From Xestospongia muta (Eukaryota; Porifera; Demospongiae; Haplosclerida; Petrosiidae), in contig OY848917.1 in the NCBI GenBank assembly GCA_963693285.1, forward strand, positions 14,508,192 through 14,572,191: 64,000 nucleotides of DNA. The letters run 5' to 3'. The notes beneath the pieces were generated by a model. It saw only the letters and a list, made by a program, of their open reading frames with translations, was not told where the DNA came from and did no database searches. Of the stretch, positions 49,399 through 61,867 are shown piece after piece (the stretch's first letter is position 1; the number at the start of each line of letters is the position of its first letter). The translations under genes and the position numbers were made by a program.

Positions 49399-52300
49399 AT
49401 GATTGATGTCCATCAATGGAGAGTTACTGTTGGATTGTGGTCCTGTCGTCTCTTACCACATCTCACTAAAAGGATCCCACATGGAGTGACTACTAACACA
49501 AACTGTGTGAATTCATTGTCCCTAAAACTAATTATCGGTGGTAACCTAATCTCATTAATGATGTTTTTATTTCTAGTCCTAATTTTATCAGGTGATGTTG
49601 AGGTCAATCCTGGACCTAAAATAGGTAAATTGAATGTTGTACAAAATGTCTAGAGACCTACAAAGGAATACTATACAATACTACAATGTGGAAGTATATA
49701 ACAGTTATGTTCCAATGTTAAGGCTTATAGGGTTTATGAAAGTATTGTATCTCCTCAGGTCTCTAGACTCACATAGTGAAAATTTAATACTTTTTTACCT
49801 TAAATAGAGTTGACGTCAAGTAGTGCCTTGAGACTGTTGGTTAAAAGTGGTTTTGTTGTTAAAGATAAATGGACAGAGCTTACTAGTCTTCTTGGTGTTG
49901 CAATGGAGGAGAGGAGAAGACTCAAGACAATGGCTAGCAGTGATCAAGACTACCACTTTGCTTTAGAGGAAGGTTTACAATGGTGGATCATTAATAGTAT
50001 TAGCCCCTCCTGGGAAGAATTTATTTCAGCCGTTGAAGGTTGTGGAGATAAGACTGTAGCTGGCATATTAAGAAGAGAGTTAGATATCATTGACAAAGGT
50101 ATGATTTGTGTTTGAAATATAAATATTGATATGTGTATGTGTATTATTTAAAAGCATTATCATTTCAACCAAGTCCTTTTTACCATAGTTACATCAGTAT
50201 AGAGTACAGCCAAATACTGTATTTTCTACAAAGCCAAAACTAGTGTAACAGGCCCACTAAGAGATTTAAGGGGATCCAATGAAGTTATAACATGTATTGG
50301 CCCTTGCACATAAGTGTGCTATGCAAATTTTTAGCTAATTAGTTTTCATAGAAGTGTGGTTTTCAATGTTGTTTCATGTCTTTGAAAATTGTTATTGCAA
50401 CCGTATGTGAAGTGACTACTTGAGGTTAGCTGAATCAACTTAGTGGTCAAAAAATCATAACAAATTATTATTAAATTATTTAAGCCTGAACTCAATAATT
50501 TATGTGTTTATCAACTGTTTTAACCTCATACAAAATGTCTAAGATATATAAGTCAGGTGCTTAGAAAAGGAGTAGTAGTAAATAAGGGATAAAGCTGGTT
50601 CCCTCTTTTAAAACATCTAATTAAGATAAGAGTTAGAAGATAGAAGTAACTCTTTTTCTGATTTCTTGCTTTTGGAGACTTTTAATGAAGCTCAGGCTAT
50701 AGAACACTTTATGTTTATGTTCCCAATTCTTAATCTGTAGATGTAAGTTCTGATAATATAGAAAGTGAAAATGACTTATTCTATTGAGTGAAGTAATGAG
50801 GAAGGCATAGAGTCTGAGTATGGACTGCATGAGAAGACTTCATGTTTATCCTGTACAATGTCCAATTATGACATTGGAACTCTTTTGTATAAACTAGCAA
50901 TATTATGAGACATTGAAATAGCTTTCAAATATGGATCCAAAGCAATTTTTCAAGGATATGTAGCTGTCTTTTTTCAATTTCAGTTTAAAAAAATAAACTA
51001 CATAGTGAATGCTCTCACAGTGACTTGTTGGTTTGGAGTGAGACAAGACAGACTTTATATTTTTTCCTTGTAGACTATTTAAATCAGTAATAGGTGGTGG
51101 TAGTACTTTGTCACAAGTCACTGGTTGGTCTAGTGAAATAGTAGGTGGAAAAAACTCTATAATCAAATTCCTGAATTTGAATATTGTGTGATTGATTGAC
51201 AAAATTATTCGCAGTTGAGTGGTAATTGAAACTTACATCAATGATGTTTCAGAGGATCTTCTCCAAGAGCTGGTGTCTTAAAACAATCCTTATGGCAAAT
51301 TTTACATATTTTACATATTTTTGTACCTTTCCTGATACAGAAGCAGAGACCAAGAGATTGTTCAGTAGATTATAATAAATTAAAATTACTTATGTACAAC
51401 TATGACACAGAATCAACTGACAAATCTAGGTATCTATCTAGCCATTGAGAGTGAGCTTTCTAAAACAGTTAACTTTGACCACGTTATTGACGTCTTTGTT
51501 CATCAAAAGCCAGAAAACCACACCTCACTTAACTTGTTCATTGAAGTAATATATATACGTGTATTTCTTGAGTGAAATATACGTTATTGATTGTAGTCCC
51601 ATTCACCAATTGATAAATAAGGTATAAACATAACGGGGCCCTTCTAGAATGTGGGGCCCCAGGGAAATATCTCTGTTTGCCCCTCCTCTTAGTGGGCCTG
51701 AGTGTAATTGAATATTTAAAGCCAAATAAGATGTTAGAGCAAGAGATGGATAATGTTTCAACAAAGTACCTGTTATCAACTTATAGTAATATACAATGTA
51801 GCTCTTAGACAGCATCATATAATTGATTATATTGACATATATAATGATAACTGTATACTCATCTCATTAGTACATGTAGTTAATCAACTAAACTTTTTCT
51901 GTCAAATTCAATCTAATAATCAACAACAGTTACAATAGCTCGTTAATGTTTTCAGTATCTTTTATTTATTCCTAATTAGGTCCAAGTGAACTGTTTCGAT
52001 CATATTTTGCTGACCTAAGTATTATCATTACTAATGATCTTTATAGTGTAGCTGATGAACTTTATGCTAAAAAACTGATATCATTTGGGACTCATGATAG
52101 CATACTTACCACAAAAGGAGAGAGCGAGTCAGTAAAGTCGAGTAGGTTGGTGAACGAGTTACAGAGACAACTAAATGTTCACACAGACCCACATCAGTGC
52201 CTAGTGAATATATGTCAAGTATTAAGAAGTCGACGATGGAAACAGAGGCTAACAGAAATTGCTACAAATATTTTGCAGCAGTTAGGTAAGTGTATGAATG

Positions 52301-55300
52301 CACTTCTTCCTTAATGTATTGCTTTCTAATTTTGTTTAAGGAGAATGCACTAATGATAAAATTCCACCAACCAGCAGGACAGAACTGGAGTGTGATCTTC
52401 AGAAATATTGCACCATTATGAAAGATCGATACAAACACCAACCTATAATCCCTACCGACTGGCCACCTCGAGTTGGAAAAGACTTCTTTGGGAGACTAAC
52501 ATTAATAGAAACAAGAGATGCATCTCTTAAAACATGTCAGCAGAAAGCTTGGTACGTCCTTAGAGGACAAATTGACAAAATAACAGAAGATATTGATGAT
52601 AATGCAGAGATATGTATCCAAGATATTTTCAAGCCTTGTGACAATAATGGTAAGTCTCTTAGAGTAGCAATTGATGGTCCTCCTGGTATTGGAAAGACAT
52701 CGCTATGTCATAAAGTATTAAATATGTGGGCTAATGGAGAAATCGAGCAAGTACAATATGACTTGGTGCTTTACTGTCCTCTAAGAAATGACAAGGTTGC
52801 TCAAGCTAATTCATTAGAAGATCTATGTCTTTATCGGAGTCCAATTGTGTCCAGTGTTGTAAAGTGGATAACAGCTACTGAGGGAGAAGGGCTATTAATA
52901 ATCTTTGATGGTTGGGATGAATTAAGTACAGGCCTTAGAAAATCCTCATTAGCAACTTGCATAATACGAAGAGAAATGTTGGACAAATGTTCAGTAATTG
53001 TTACTTCTCGTAGCTATGCCACCTCTTCATTGATAGAAATACTTCCATTTATTAGACGTATTGAAGTTATGGGATTTTCACAAGTGGAAATAGATATAGT
53101 AGTTAGAGGAATACTTGAAAAGAAACCAAACATGGCAACAGAACTCATTGAAGAACTCGAAATAAGAGAAGATATCAAGTCATTGTGTTATATTCCACTT
53201 ATTTGTTCCATAGTCATCTTAGTTTATCGTAAGTCAGATGGACATTTACCAACAACTCTTACAGAGCTGTATGAAAATTTTATACTACAAACTATTAGAA
53301 GACATGTAAAACTTGAAACTATTCACAACATTGAGCCTAGACATCTCAATGGGCTTGTAGATTTACCACCTACTTTAGCTACACCTTTTAAAGAGATGTG
53401 TAAGTTTGCTTATGTCAACTTAAGTGAACAAATCCCCATAATGTCATTTAATTCAGGCAATGTTTGTCAATCTCTTGATCAGTCAAGGAAGCAAAATTTT
53501 CTTGGACTAATGACAGTTTTTACTGTGTATGATGAGGAAATGTATCAATTCCTTCATCTTACTATTCAAGAATTTCTTGCAGCATGGTGGATAGCTAAGC
53601 ATGAGAAGTCAGAGGTAGTGTTTATAGAACACTTTGATGATGATCATTTTCGAATGTGTTTAAGGTTTGTAGCAGGCCTAACTCATCTTGAGCAGGAAAG
53701 CTATCAACAATTTATAACTACAAAACTTGAACTTTGTAATGTGGCCCCCCTGTTTGGATCTGAGACTTATTCTTACTTTCATTTCTGTCAGAGTTCAGAA
53801 TGTTTTAACTTTATAAAGCTTGATATTCTTCTTTTCCATCTCTTACATGAGTCACAGAACACAAAACTATGTGAAGTATTATCACAAAGCATGAAGAAAC
53901 AGTCATTATGCCTCAAAGTACGTGGAGAAAACTTACTTCTACCAATGTTTGATTTTCTGTGCTTTAGCCAATTTCTTAATAAGTCTAATGAAACATGGAA
54001 TTACTTGGATATGGGAAGAATACGTCATGAAGCAGTAAAACTCTTTGCTAATGCATTAGTAGAAAAAAACAATGTGCAGTGTAAAAGACTGAAAGCAGAG
54101 ATGATTATTAGTGAAACCAATATAAAGTCAGTAATAGCATTGTTTCAATCATCATTCTGCCACAATCTCCAAGAGTGTTACATTGGACTGGATATATTTG
54201 AACCACCACAATATCTACCTAGTGCTATTCCTTGTATATTATTACAATTGATAAAACTACAACATCTAGAGAGACTGCATTTCACCATTGGTTCTGACAT
54301 GATGGATACAAAACAGAATGTCTTATTGGAATTAGAAGAAAGTTTATGTAATAACACAACATTACATGAGCTAGTAATAAACCTACCTTCGTGTATTCCA
54401 AATACTATTTCTATTGGTATCATCAATTGTGTCATTAAAGGAGTAACCAAGAACAAATCAATTCAGTCATTTTCGCTTCATTGTAATCGTGATATATTTG
54501 GAATGGGTACAAAAAACAAAATTGAAGATAAAGTCGTTGAGAATTTACTAAAAGAAAATTGCACATTAAAAGCTCTTGCACTGAATTTGCCTGATGAGAT
54601 TATACCACCAATAAATATAATGGAAGTGAATACACCACTTAAGGCTTTGAAGACTGGACCATCTCATCAACTTACAACATTACTTCCTCAGCATATCAAA
54701 GGTCTACACTGTCTAATACATGAAAATGATACACACCCAGTACGCCCTTTTTTGTTAGTTCCACAGTACACATTATCCTATTTATTTCAGTCTCATTGTC
54801 ATCTACAACAACTTGAACTAACACTAGACAGAGCTGAGACAGTCGTAGAACTCTTCACTATTCTACAGAGTAATACCACTCTTAAAGTTCTTACTGTTTA
54901 CATTAAGGGAAATAATATATTTGAGACTATGGGTCCTAGTTTACAGGACATGTTAAGAAGAAATCAAACAATAGAGTATCTTCAAATTTGCCCTTTCATT
55001 CCTACTTCACCTTGTTATCTGTCTTTCTTAACAGCTGGTCTTGTAGGTAACACAACCCTAAAAGGTCTTAGTCTATTCGTACCATTGTCAGATACAAACC
55101 CTGAACTGAAAGCATTATTAAATGTTATCTCAGAAAAGGAAAAACTTACAGAATTGAAAGTGAACTTCTTGTTCAATCAGCCTTGTCTAAAACAAAGCGA
55201 CTGGAAGACACAGTTGTTCTATGAACATGGTTTACCTCTTATTACAGACATGTTACTATCACACAAAACCATTGACCTTCTTGATATAACCTGTGTATAC

Positions 55301-55567
55301 TTAATTGATTGTTATGATGACAAAATATGTCGATCTAGGGCTATACCATCACTAGAATTTTGGGCTGTCATTTTTGTCCACCCTACACTTCGATATATTG
55401 GAATTAATTTTCATTTAAACACTAACCTCAAGTGTGTTCTGGCATTAATTTATGATTGTCACAAATATGACCAACCACAGAGAACTCCACCAATAATAAT
55501 TTTATATCAGTCAATGCCTTCAATTTTCCAGGATTCATATTCTAAGCTAAACTTGATCTCTGAATGA
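49399..55567 (+). CDS. NLR: 2A leader, Death, CARD-like, NACHT, LRR
   Basis: Four exons join in frame: 49399-49624, 49808-50098, 51980-52285, 52341-55567 (all phase 1, GT-AG), 1349 residues. Residues 1-76 hold a hydrophobic stretch (50-63) ending LILSGDVEVNPGP, a perfect 2A consensus (66-73); skipping would release a protein beginning Pro73. Residues about 77-172 form a Death-fold domain (WTELTSLLGVAMEERRRL, WEEFISAVEGCGDKTVAGIL). Residues about 173-275 look CARD-like (YSVADELYAKKLIS, LVNICQVLRSRRWKQRL). The NACHT has P-loop GPPGIGKTS (387-395) and Walker B LLIIFDGWDE (about 456-466), then KSLCYIPLICSIV and FLHLTIQEFLAAWW blocks. After that come LRR-like repeats (LHELVINLP, LKALALNLP, LQQLELTLDRAE). 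NLRs sense intracellular danger signals. AATAAA at 55600. Confidence 0.9.
49591..49617 (+). other. 2A ribosome-skipping motif in the NLR leader
   Basis: Encodes GDVEVNPGP. D(V/I)ExNPGP is the defining 2A motif; skipping occurs between the last Gly and Pro. In sea-urchin NLRs, N-terminal 2A sequences of this type are known to act also as signal sequences when skipping fails. Three paralogous exons in this window (24395, 32985, 37671) have lost the PGP end. Confidence 0.85.
50099..51979 (+). other. NLR intron 2
   Basis: Donor AAAG-GTATGA at 50099, acceptor CTAATTAG at 51979, both keep phase 1. At 1.9 kb it is far longer than the other two introns (183 and 55 bp) because a 1.45-kb transposon-like element sits in it. 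Confidence 0.8.
50249..51700. mobile_element. hAT-like element inside NLR intron 2
   Basis: Ends CAGGCCCACTAAGAG (50249-50263) and CTCTTAGTGGGCCTG (51686-51700) are exact inverted repeats of 15 bp. AGTGTAA flanks both sides (50242-50248, 51701-51707). CAG-starting ends and a 7-8-bp duplication fit hAT elements. The inside has only short minus-strand frames, one at 51202-50903 with no recognised domain and a Cys-rich stretch near 51330 (KICKICKICHKDC). It is probably a non-autonomous or decayed element. Confidence 0.65.
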
Positions 55568-56317
55568 ATTTTACATCATATTAATTATGATTGCTAATAA
55601 ACAATTTTTGTCGTCAGGTTTGGTTTATAACAGAATAATTATCCAAATAAAAATGTGTAAAAATGTTGTCGGTGTATATAATAAATATCTGACATTTACT
55701 ACATGGCACCTGCACATATAGTTACAGCTTTAAAAAATTAGATATCAACTGTTGCTGTGTAACTCTTCACTGAAGTTATTTGAGTAGATATTCTAATGGT
55801 AAAGAGTATACTGTTTTGATAGAGGTATACATATATGAAGTAAATATAATTACTTTTCTGGCTATGAATTCTGTCTATTTTAATGTTTCTTTGATATAAA
55901 TGTACAATTTGATTTATTAAAAGTACAACACTTAACAACAGAGAACATGAAATAAAATATACACATGATAAAACAGAGTAGCTCTTGTAAGTAAATCCAT
56001 TGTTTCTCAAGCATTATAATTACTTTTTTCCAAGTGTCAGGATGGAAGTTCTTTTTAATTTTTATTTGATTAATAAAATTTGTGAAACAAATCAAATTAA
56101 GAATTCAAAAGGAAAAATGGCATGTCTTAACACAGTTTTCTCAGATGTTGTACGTTTTTAGAGAAGGGAGGGCCTGAGTAACATTTTTTACTACAGCATT
56201 ATACCAAGTACATCTCATTTTTGTTCAGTGCAAATTTATGATGACAATATAGAAAGTAATTTATTAATCTGAATCAGAACTTGTACTTGAACTACTACTA
56301 CTACTACAACAACAACA

Positions 56318-56377
<60 letters not shown>

Positions 56378-56480
56378 GGACAAGTCATGAAGTTTTAGTT
56401 TTGGCTTCAGTTTATGTTTTTTGGCTTTTAGACCAAATTTTAAGTGGACCTCATTCTGACTTTATATCAGTATAGTCAGT
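55568..56480. other. Region 3' of the NLR
   Basis: First ~330 bp are the NLR 3' end and resemble the stretch after NLR remnants (TTCTGGCTATGAATTCTGTC). Nothing coding is seen. A (CTA)n microsatellite ends the region. Confidence 0.6.
56284..56377. repeat. CTA microsatellite
   Basis: Mostly (CTA)n with an ACAACAACA interruption; the long Tyr run in one frame is an artefact of it. Confidence 0.95.
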
Positions 56481-57597
56481 ATTCAGAGATAAGTATTCAG
56501 GATATTTTCAAGCCACGTGATAATGATGGTCAGTCTCTTAGAGTAGCATTGATGGTCCTCCTGGTATTGGAAAGACATCACTATGTCATAAAGTATTAAA
56601 TATGTGGGCTAATAGAGAAATTGAGCATATACAATATGACTTGGTGATTTACTGTCCTCTAAGAAATGACAAGGTTGCTCAAGCTAGTTCATTAGAAGAC
56701 CTTTGTCTTTATCGAAGTCCAATTGTGTCCAATGTAGTAAAATGGATAACAGCTACTGAGGGAGAAGGACTATTAATAATCTTTGATGGTTGGGATGAAT
56801 TAAGTACAGACCTTAAAAAATCCTGATTAGCAACTTACATAATACAAAGAGAAATGTTGGACAAATGTTCAGTAATTGTTACTTCTCGTAGCTATGCCAC
56901 CTCTTCATTGATAGAAATAGCTCCAGTTATTAGACGTATTGAAGTTATGGGATTTTCAAAAAAGGAAGTAGTTGAAGTAGTAGAAGGAATACTTGAAAAG
57001 GAACCAAATGTGGCAACAGAACTCATCAGAGAACTTGAAATAAGAGAAGATATCATGTCATTGTGTTATATCCCACTTATTTGTTCTATAGTCATCTTAG
57101 TTTATCGTAAGTCAGATGGACATTTACCAACAACTCTTACAGAGCTGTATGAAAATTTTATACTACAAACTATTAGAAGACATGTAAAAATTGAAACAAC
57201 TCACAATATTGATCCTAGACATCTCTATAGCCTGGTAGATTTACCACCTACTTTAGCTACACTTTTTAAAGAGATGTGTAATTTTGCTTATGTCAACTTA
57301 AGTGAACAACCCCCCATAATGTCATTTAATTCAGGCAATGTTTGCCAATCTCTTGATCAATTGTGGAAGGAAGATTTTCTTGGACTAATGACAGTGTTTA
57401 CTGTGTATGATGAGGAAATGTATCAGTTCCTTCATCTTACTATTCAAGAATTTCTTGCAGCATGGTGGATAGCTAAGCATGAGAAGTCAGAGGTAGTGTT
57501 TATAGAACACTTTGATGATGATCATTTTCGAATGTGTTTAAGGTTTGTAGCAGGCCTAACTCATCTTGAGCAGGAAAGCTATCAACAATTTATAACT
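56480..57597 (+). pseudogene. NACHT-only NLR fragment
   Basis: Follows the intact NLR from about 52608 to 53722. The P-loop region has lost one A (GTAGCATTGATGG against GTAGCAATTGATGG), a frameshift, and a TCA codon in the LRKSS block has become TGA (56823). The rest of the NACHT is open (56854-57597), including FLHLTIQEFLAAWW and the DDDHFRMCLRFVAGLTHLEQ end. It stops abruptly at 57597, where a minus-strand gene fragment begins. There is no Death, CARD or LRR part. Confidence 0.9.
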
Positions 57598-58894
57598 AAA
57601 AATATGTTCTTGGTGTACATACAGCAGTGTTTGTGTAAATGTACACAATTCATTATCAATCACATGTTCCTTCACTTCCTTGCTCTCTGATGCTTTTGCT
57701 TTATATGGACAAAAATGAAATCTAGATTCTGAGTTTTCCTTTTGCCACATGTCAATTTTGATTTTTAGATTCTCTTGGTCCAATTTAGATAATTTACAGG
57801 CTTGTTGTGCTTTGTAAATGTGATTTCTTATATCTACAGATGTTGGGGAAATATGCCTTGTTTGTTAACTCAGGTTTTTGTGTAGTACAAAGAACATGCA
57901 ATGTGTAGTGTTTTAAAGATCGTTTGACTTCCTGCGTATCAGTAATCCCTTCTGACACAAGCTCATAAATTTTTTGAGTAAGCTTTGGGTGTATACGCTG
58001 TGCATATCCTGCCGGTCCTCTTGTTTGATGGAAGGAATGATGGGCCTCCTCTGTTGGTAAAAGTATATGATATTTTGTATTTATTGTACTAGATACTTCT
58101 GATGTTAAAGTTTTTTGTAACATTTTCAGTTTGTCTGTTTTTATTTGTTTCAGTTTTCGTGGATCTACATTTTCAATTTCTAAGTCAGAAAGTTTGAAAT
58201 CAGGATACAGTATGATGGTACAAACAATTATACGGGGCTTGCAACCTATTTTTCGAGATCCTTGTAATTGAGTACAGTCTGATTTTTCTTTCCCTTGCTG
58301 CTCTTTGTAATAGTGCTGACCAAACTGGCAATCAAGTTTGCATATTGAAGAAACTGTGAATGGAGTATTGTCAAATTCAAGATTGCAACCATTTATTGTA
58401 TGATTCCAGAAGATTCTTGATTTTGTCTTATATTGTTAATAAAGGATAACATGTACTGTATAATTATATTATTTAAGATAAACTTAATACAGAAATGTTG
58501 ATACCTTGGATCGACTCTGGTTTGGGTCATGATTTTCTTTGTTCACACTGGGCACATATTTTTTTAGTGAGCTTCGAGAGCTTTGAGTTGCTATCTTATG
58601 ACTCTCCAGCAACTCTTCAACATTGTCAACCACACCAGAGTAATAGTGCAGACCAACAGGATGGAGATCACACGCCCAAGGTGGCTTGGATGAAGAAGTA
58701 TCTTGCTTGGCCACTGTGAGTAATGAAGTTAAAATTGAGAAATTCACTCGTAAACACACGTAAACCACGTAGAGATGTGAGTTGATTAACATGTCATGTG
58801 ACTTCCGTTCATCAGATCGAGTGAAAGTAGTGTACCCCTTGCTGAAATATTCAAATGATAACATCTTTCCGATAATGACTGATTGTATGGCCAT
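57598..58894 (-). pseudogene. CaRF-like (calcium-response factor motif) gene, broken
   Basis: Minus-strand exons read KPPWACDLHPVGLHYYSGVV...ELLESH (58690-58500), a middle exon with CKLDCQFGQHYY, GCKPRIIV and YPDFKLSDLE (about 58430-58170), then HPKLTQKIYELVSEGITDTQ and EVKRSLKHYTLHVLC. After AYFP an extra C shifts the frame; in the next frame it goes on DIRNHIYKAQQACKLSKLDQ, ENLKIKIDMWQKENSESRF. These blocks match the CaRF motif seen in calcium-responsive transcription factor and in many multicopy invertebrate proteins. The 3' end is cut at 57597 by the NACHT fragment. Start placed at ATG 58894, uncertain because an intron follows. May derive from a mobile element; no terminal repeats found. 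Confidence 0.6.
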
Positions 58895-59031
58895 TTTTTA
58901 TTGTTTCCTCTATAAAATGATTGGACTGCTATAGACTGTTACATATAGTCTATGCTTCCTCACGACATGCTATATATAACTGTAACGTCAAAGATTAAAG
59001 ATACGGTCTAGATGTAAACATCACAATTGAG

Positions 59032-59446
59032 ATGCAATTTCTTCAAGCTGTTGTGTTAGCTAGCCTAGTAATGCTTGCTAGTGCTCAATGTACTGGAACT
59101 TGGTCAGCTTCAGCTATGCCATCATACTTGTAAAGTTGGGAAGTGAGCAATGATGGACTTAGTGTGAGGTTTAATGTTACTGTTCCTACTACAATATACT
59201 ATAATATATCAATTTATATTTGTACTACGGGACGTTTCCAAAGAACGCTTCATTTTCAAGTTACAAAAAATTTTGTATTTTAAAGCATCATCTAAAGGCT
59301 CAGAGAAACATTCATCACGAATCTAGCACTTAATTCTGCTTGGCAATTGAATGATACTATTACTTACTCAGTTACAGCTTCACAGACATGTCAATCAGAG
59401 TGCAAAGTACCCACTAAACGACAGAGCTTTTTTCCCTTTGATTGAA
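59032..59446 (+). pseudogene. Small secreted protein, broken
   Basis: ATG 59032 opens a strong signal peptide, MQFLQAVVLASLVMLASAQC, then TGTWSASAMPSYL, a TAA (59131) and in the same frame SWEVSNDGLSVRFNVTVPTT. Further on, 59308-59445 encodes FITNLALNSAWQLNDTITYS, VTASQTCQSECK in another frame. The pieces look like one exported beta-rich domain, but I do not recognise the family. The second piece recurs at about 61997-62110. A single nonsense change separates the signal peptide from the rest. Confidence 0.5.
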
Positions 59447-59839
59447 GAGAAATGCTGAGTCATCAAACAACAGTTTGTAATGTGCATCACGTGATCCCAT
59501 CAATAATTTGACCACACCTTGTCCAATCTTAAATGTACATGTACATGCACTCTGCAGTATAGATTTACACTGGGCACCACAGCGAGGTTAAGCACTTTGG
59601 TGCATTTTTATTGCTAATATGACTTAAAGTTATAACAGCAATGCAGTACAACTGAAACTCTAACTTGTACAGTCTAATTGCATTCCATTTACAGTGAATT
59701 GTAAATGAATACAACTGTAACTAAGAAAACCAACTATAACCAACTGTTTTACAGTACTTCAATAACTACATTTGATCAGCCAAGATTACAATCACAAACT
59801 ATCTAATTGTAGTCATCTCAAAGGAATGATACTGAACAG

Positions 59840-59879
<40 letters not shown>

Positions 59880-60639
59880 CATATATACATAGACATAATG
59901 TCTCACCTAGTCATTACTCTCACTAACTAATCTAAACATGTACTTTTGTCTCTATTATACATAATAGTATAGTTTGAAAATTCACTGTAAATGGATATTA
60001 GTGACTGTAAAACCACACATAGACATCGTGTCTCTATAGCTCACATAGTCATTATCTTCACTATAATATTACTTAACAGTCAATTAGTAGTTTACAATTA
60101 GTACATTACCATGGAATCTATATTTCAAGTGAACTACACATTATATAATTTGTTGGTATGGTATATCAATTAGTAATACAAGCAACAAATTACATAGTAA
60201 TTAGTTCACATGAATTATGGATTCCATAATGTTCCATCGATGTAATAGTTATTAAAATAACATATGCTATAAAGTTACAATTGTATTCATGAATGATTTG
60301 CTGTTAGGTCATGTTACCCCATATGTTTGAATTATGAAGGTAGAGAGCTTTAACTTTAAACAACTGTTTGACAAGACATGGTACAATTAGTTCCTTTAAT
60401 CAGACGTATTTGCTAATATGACTTAAAATTACAACCAAGCAATAGAGGACAACTGAAACTCTAACTTGAGCATGAGCACAGCCACACAACAGACAAAGCA
60501 ATTGTTCAGCTTGATCAACAGAGAGACCATATTTCTGATTGTACTACAAATTCTGCCACTACAGCATAACCCACATTCGTTTTCACTGCTATAAAAAATA
60601 AAGCTAATTCATACTTTGTGGTTTTATAGGTTGCGTCCA

Positions 60640-61030
60640 TTAATGAAATTGTATTTCCATATCGTTTTGAAAAAGACAGATTTATTGAGGATACAATAGA
60701 AGAATTTATAATTGAACTTGGAGAAGATGATAGTGACGATGATGATAACAATGACACGGACTAAGGTATGATGGACAAAGATGACAGAGAGTTAATAGAT
60801 GAAGCACTACAAAAAATAACAGAACCTACACAAACAATAAGTACTGATCCAAGGCATAACTTAATAGAGGTTTTTAAAGACTTTTTTCAAGATTTCATAG
60901 ACAATGTATTACCACTATCATAACTTTTTTGTTATCGAAGTCTGATTTCAGTAACACTTCTGTTTGTATTCATTCTCATACACAATAGTTATATTCAATT
61001 TATTCTACCTATCTATATGATTAAACTTTT
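60640..61030 (+). pseudogene. Tc1/mariner-type transposase 3' fragment
   Basis: Encodes FEKDRFIEDTIEEFIIELGE and an Asp/Asn-rich tail interrupted by TAA, and matches about 734-1087 at the window start including the non-coding end (CATTCTCATACACAATAGTT). A second copy of the same element family. Confidence 0.8.
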
Positions 61031-61867
61031 ACAGTTAGAATGTATTTCTAAAATTCTTACCGTACTAGTTTCTCTCTTCAAGCTGCAGCCATTTTATTGA
61101 TTAACGAATTCACGAGATCACGTTCGTGCTATTCCTCGTGGTCAATTGCATCTCCTATACTTTGCTTATGGAAAGTACAACAAATCTTGTTCTTGTGGGT
61201 TGTATTCATATAAAATGACATCAAAAGGACCGGATGGTCGTGAGGAGACCACCTGACTTTGAAATTTTTAACTTGCTCGAGTTATTAGAAAGTTATGATA
61301 ATTTTTCTACCGGCAAGGTGAATATAAACAGACTTTAGTCACTAGTTCTAGCCTAGGTGTGGTCATCTTGGAGTGCCTGCTTTGGGAGGTGAAGCCAGGG
61401 GAGTGCAATGTGTGCCAGCTGATGCCTAGGTGTGTGTCAATGTGCACGTGTGTGGATGCCAGTGATATGTCGCCAGTACAAAAGTAGGTTTTTTTAAACT
61501 GCTATAACTTGGCAAGCGAAGCAATACCAGCTACCAACGTTTAGCAACGAATAGAAAAACGTGTGGACTTTATAACAGTAGTGTCAAGAGCATCGTCAAA
61601 GAAAACGAAAGCTTAAAACTCGCAAAAGAATTTTCTGGCTGCAGAGGTCAAGTGCCGTTTCTAGAAAAGTAAAAAAAATTAATGTGGAGATTTTTTAGTA
61701 TGCTGTAGAGAATCTTAGAGATATACGGATCAGCAAGACAGAAGGCCGTTGGTTGAAGCAATCGTTAGAAAAGTTCTGAAAAGTGTTTTCAAGATTGTAC
61801 ATGGACTTGGAGCGAAGTAACGCATTCAGGAAACGTCTCAAAGCACTGAAAAAACTGCTACTAATAG
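61031..61867. other. Unassigned stretch between the duplicated segments
   Basis: Less AT-rich than its surroundings around 61350-61470. Short open frames (for example 61783-62010) have no recognisable domains. I see no gene that I can support. Confidence 0.5.

Noticed and set aside
56281..56475. Poly-Tyr open frame
   Set aside because: Translation of the CTA microsatellite; the frame has no conserved part.
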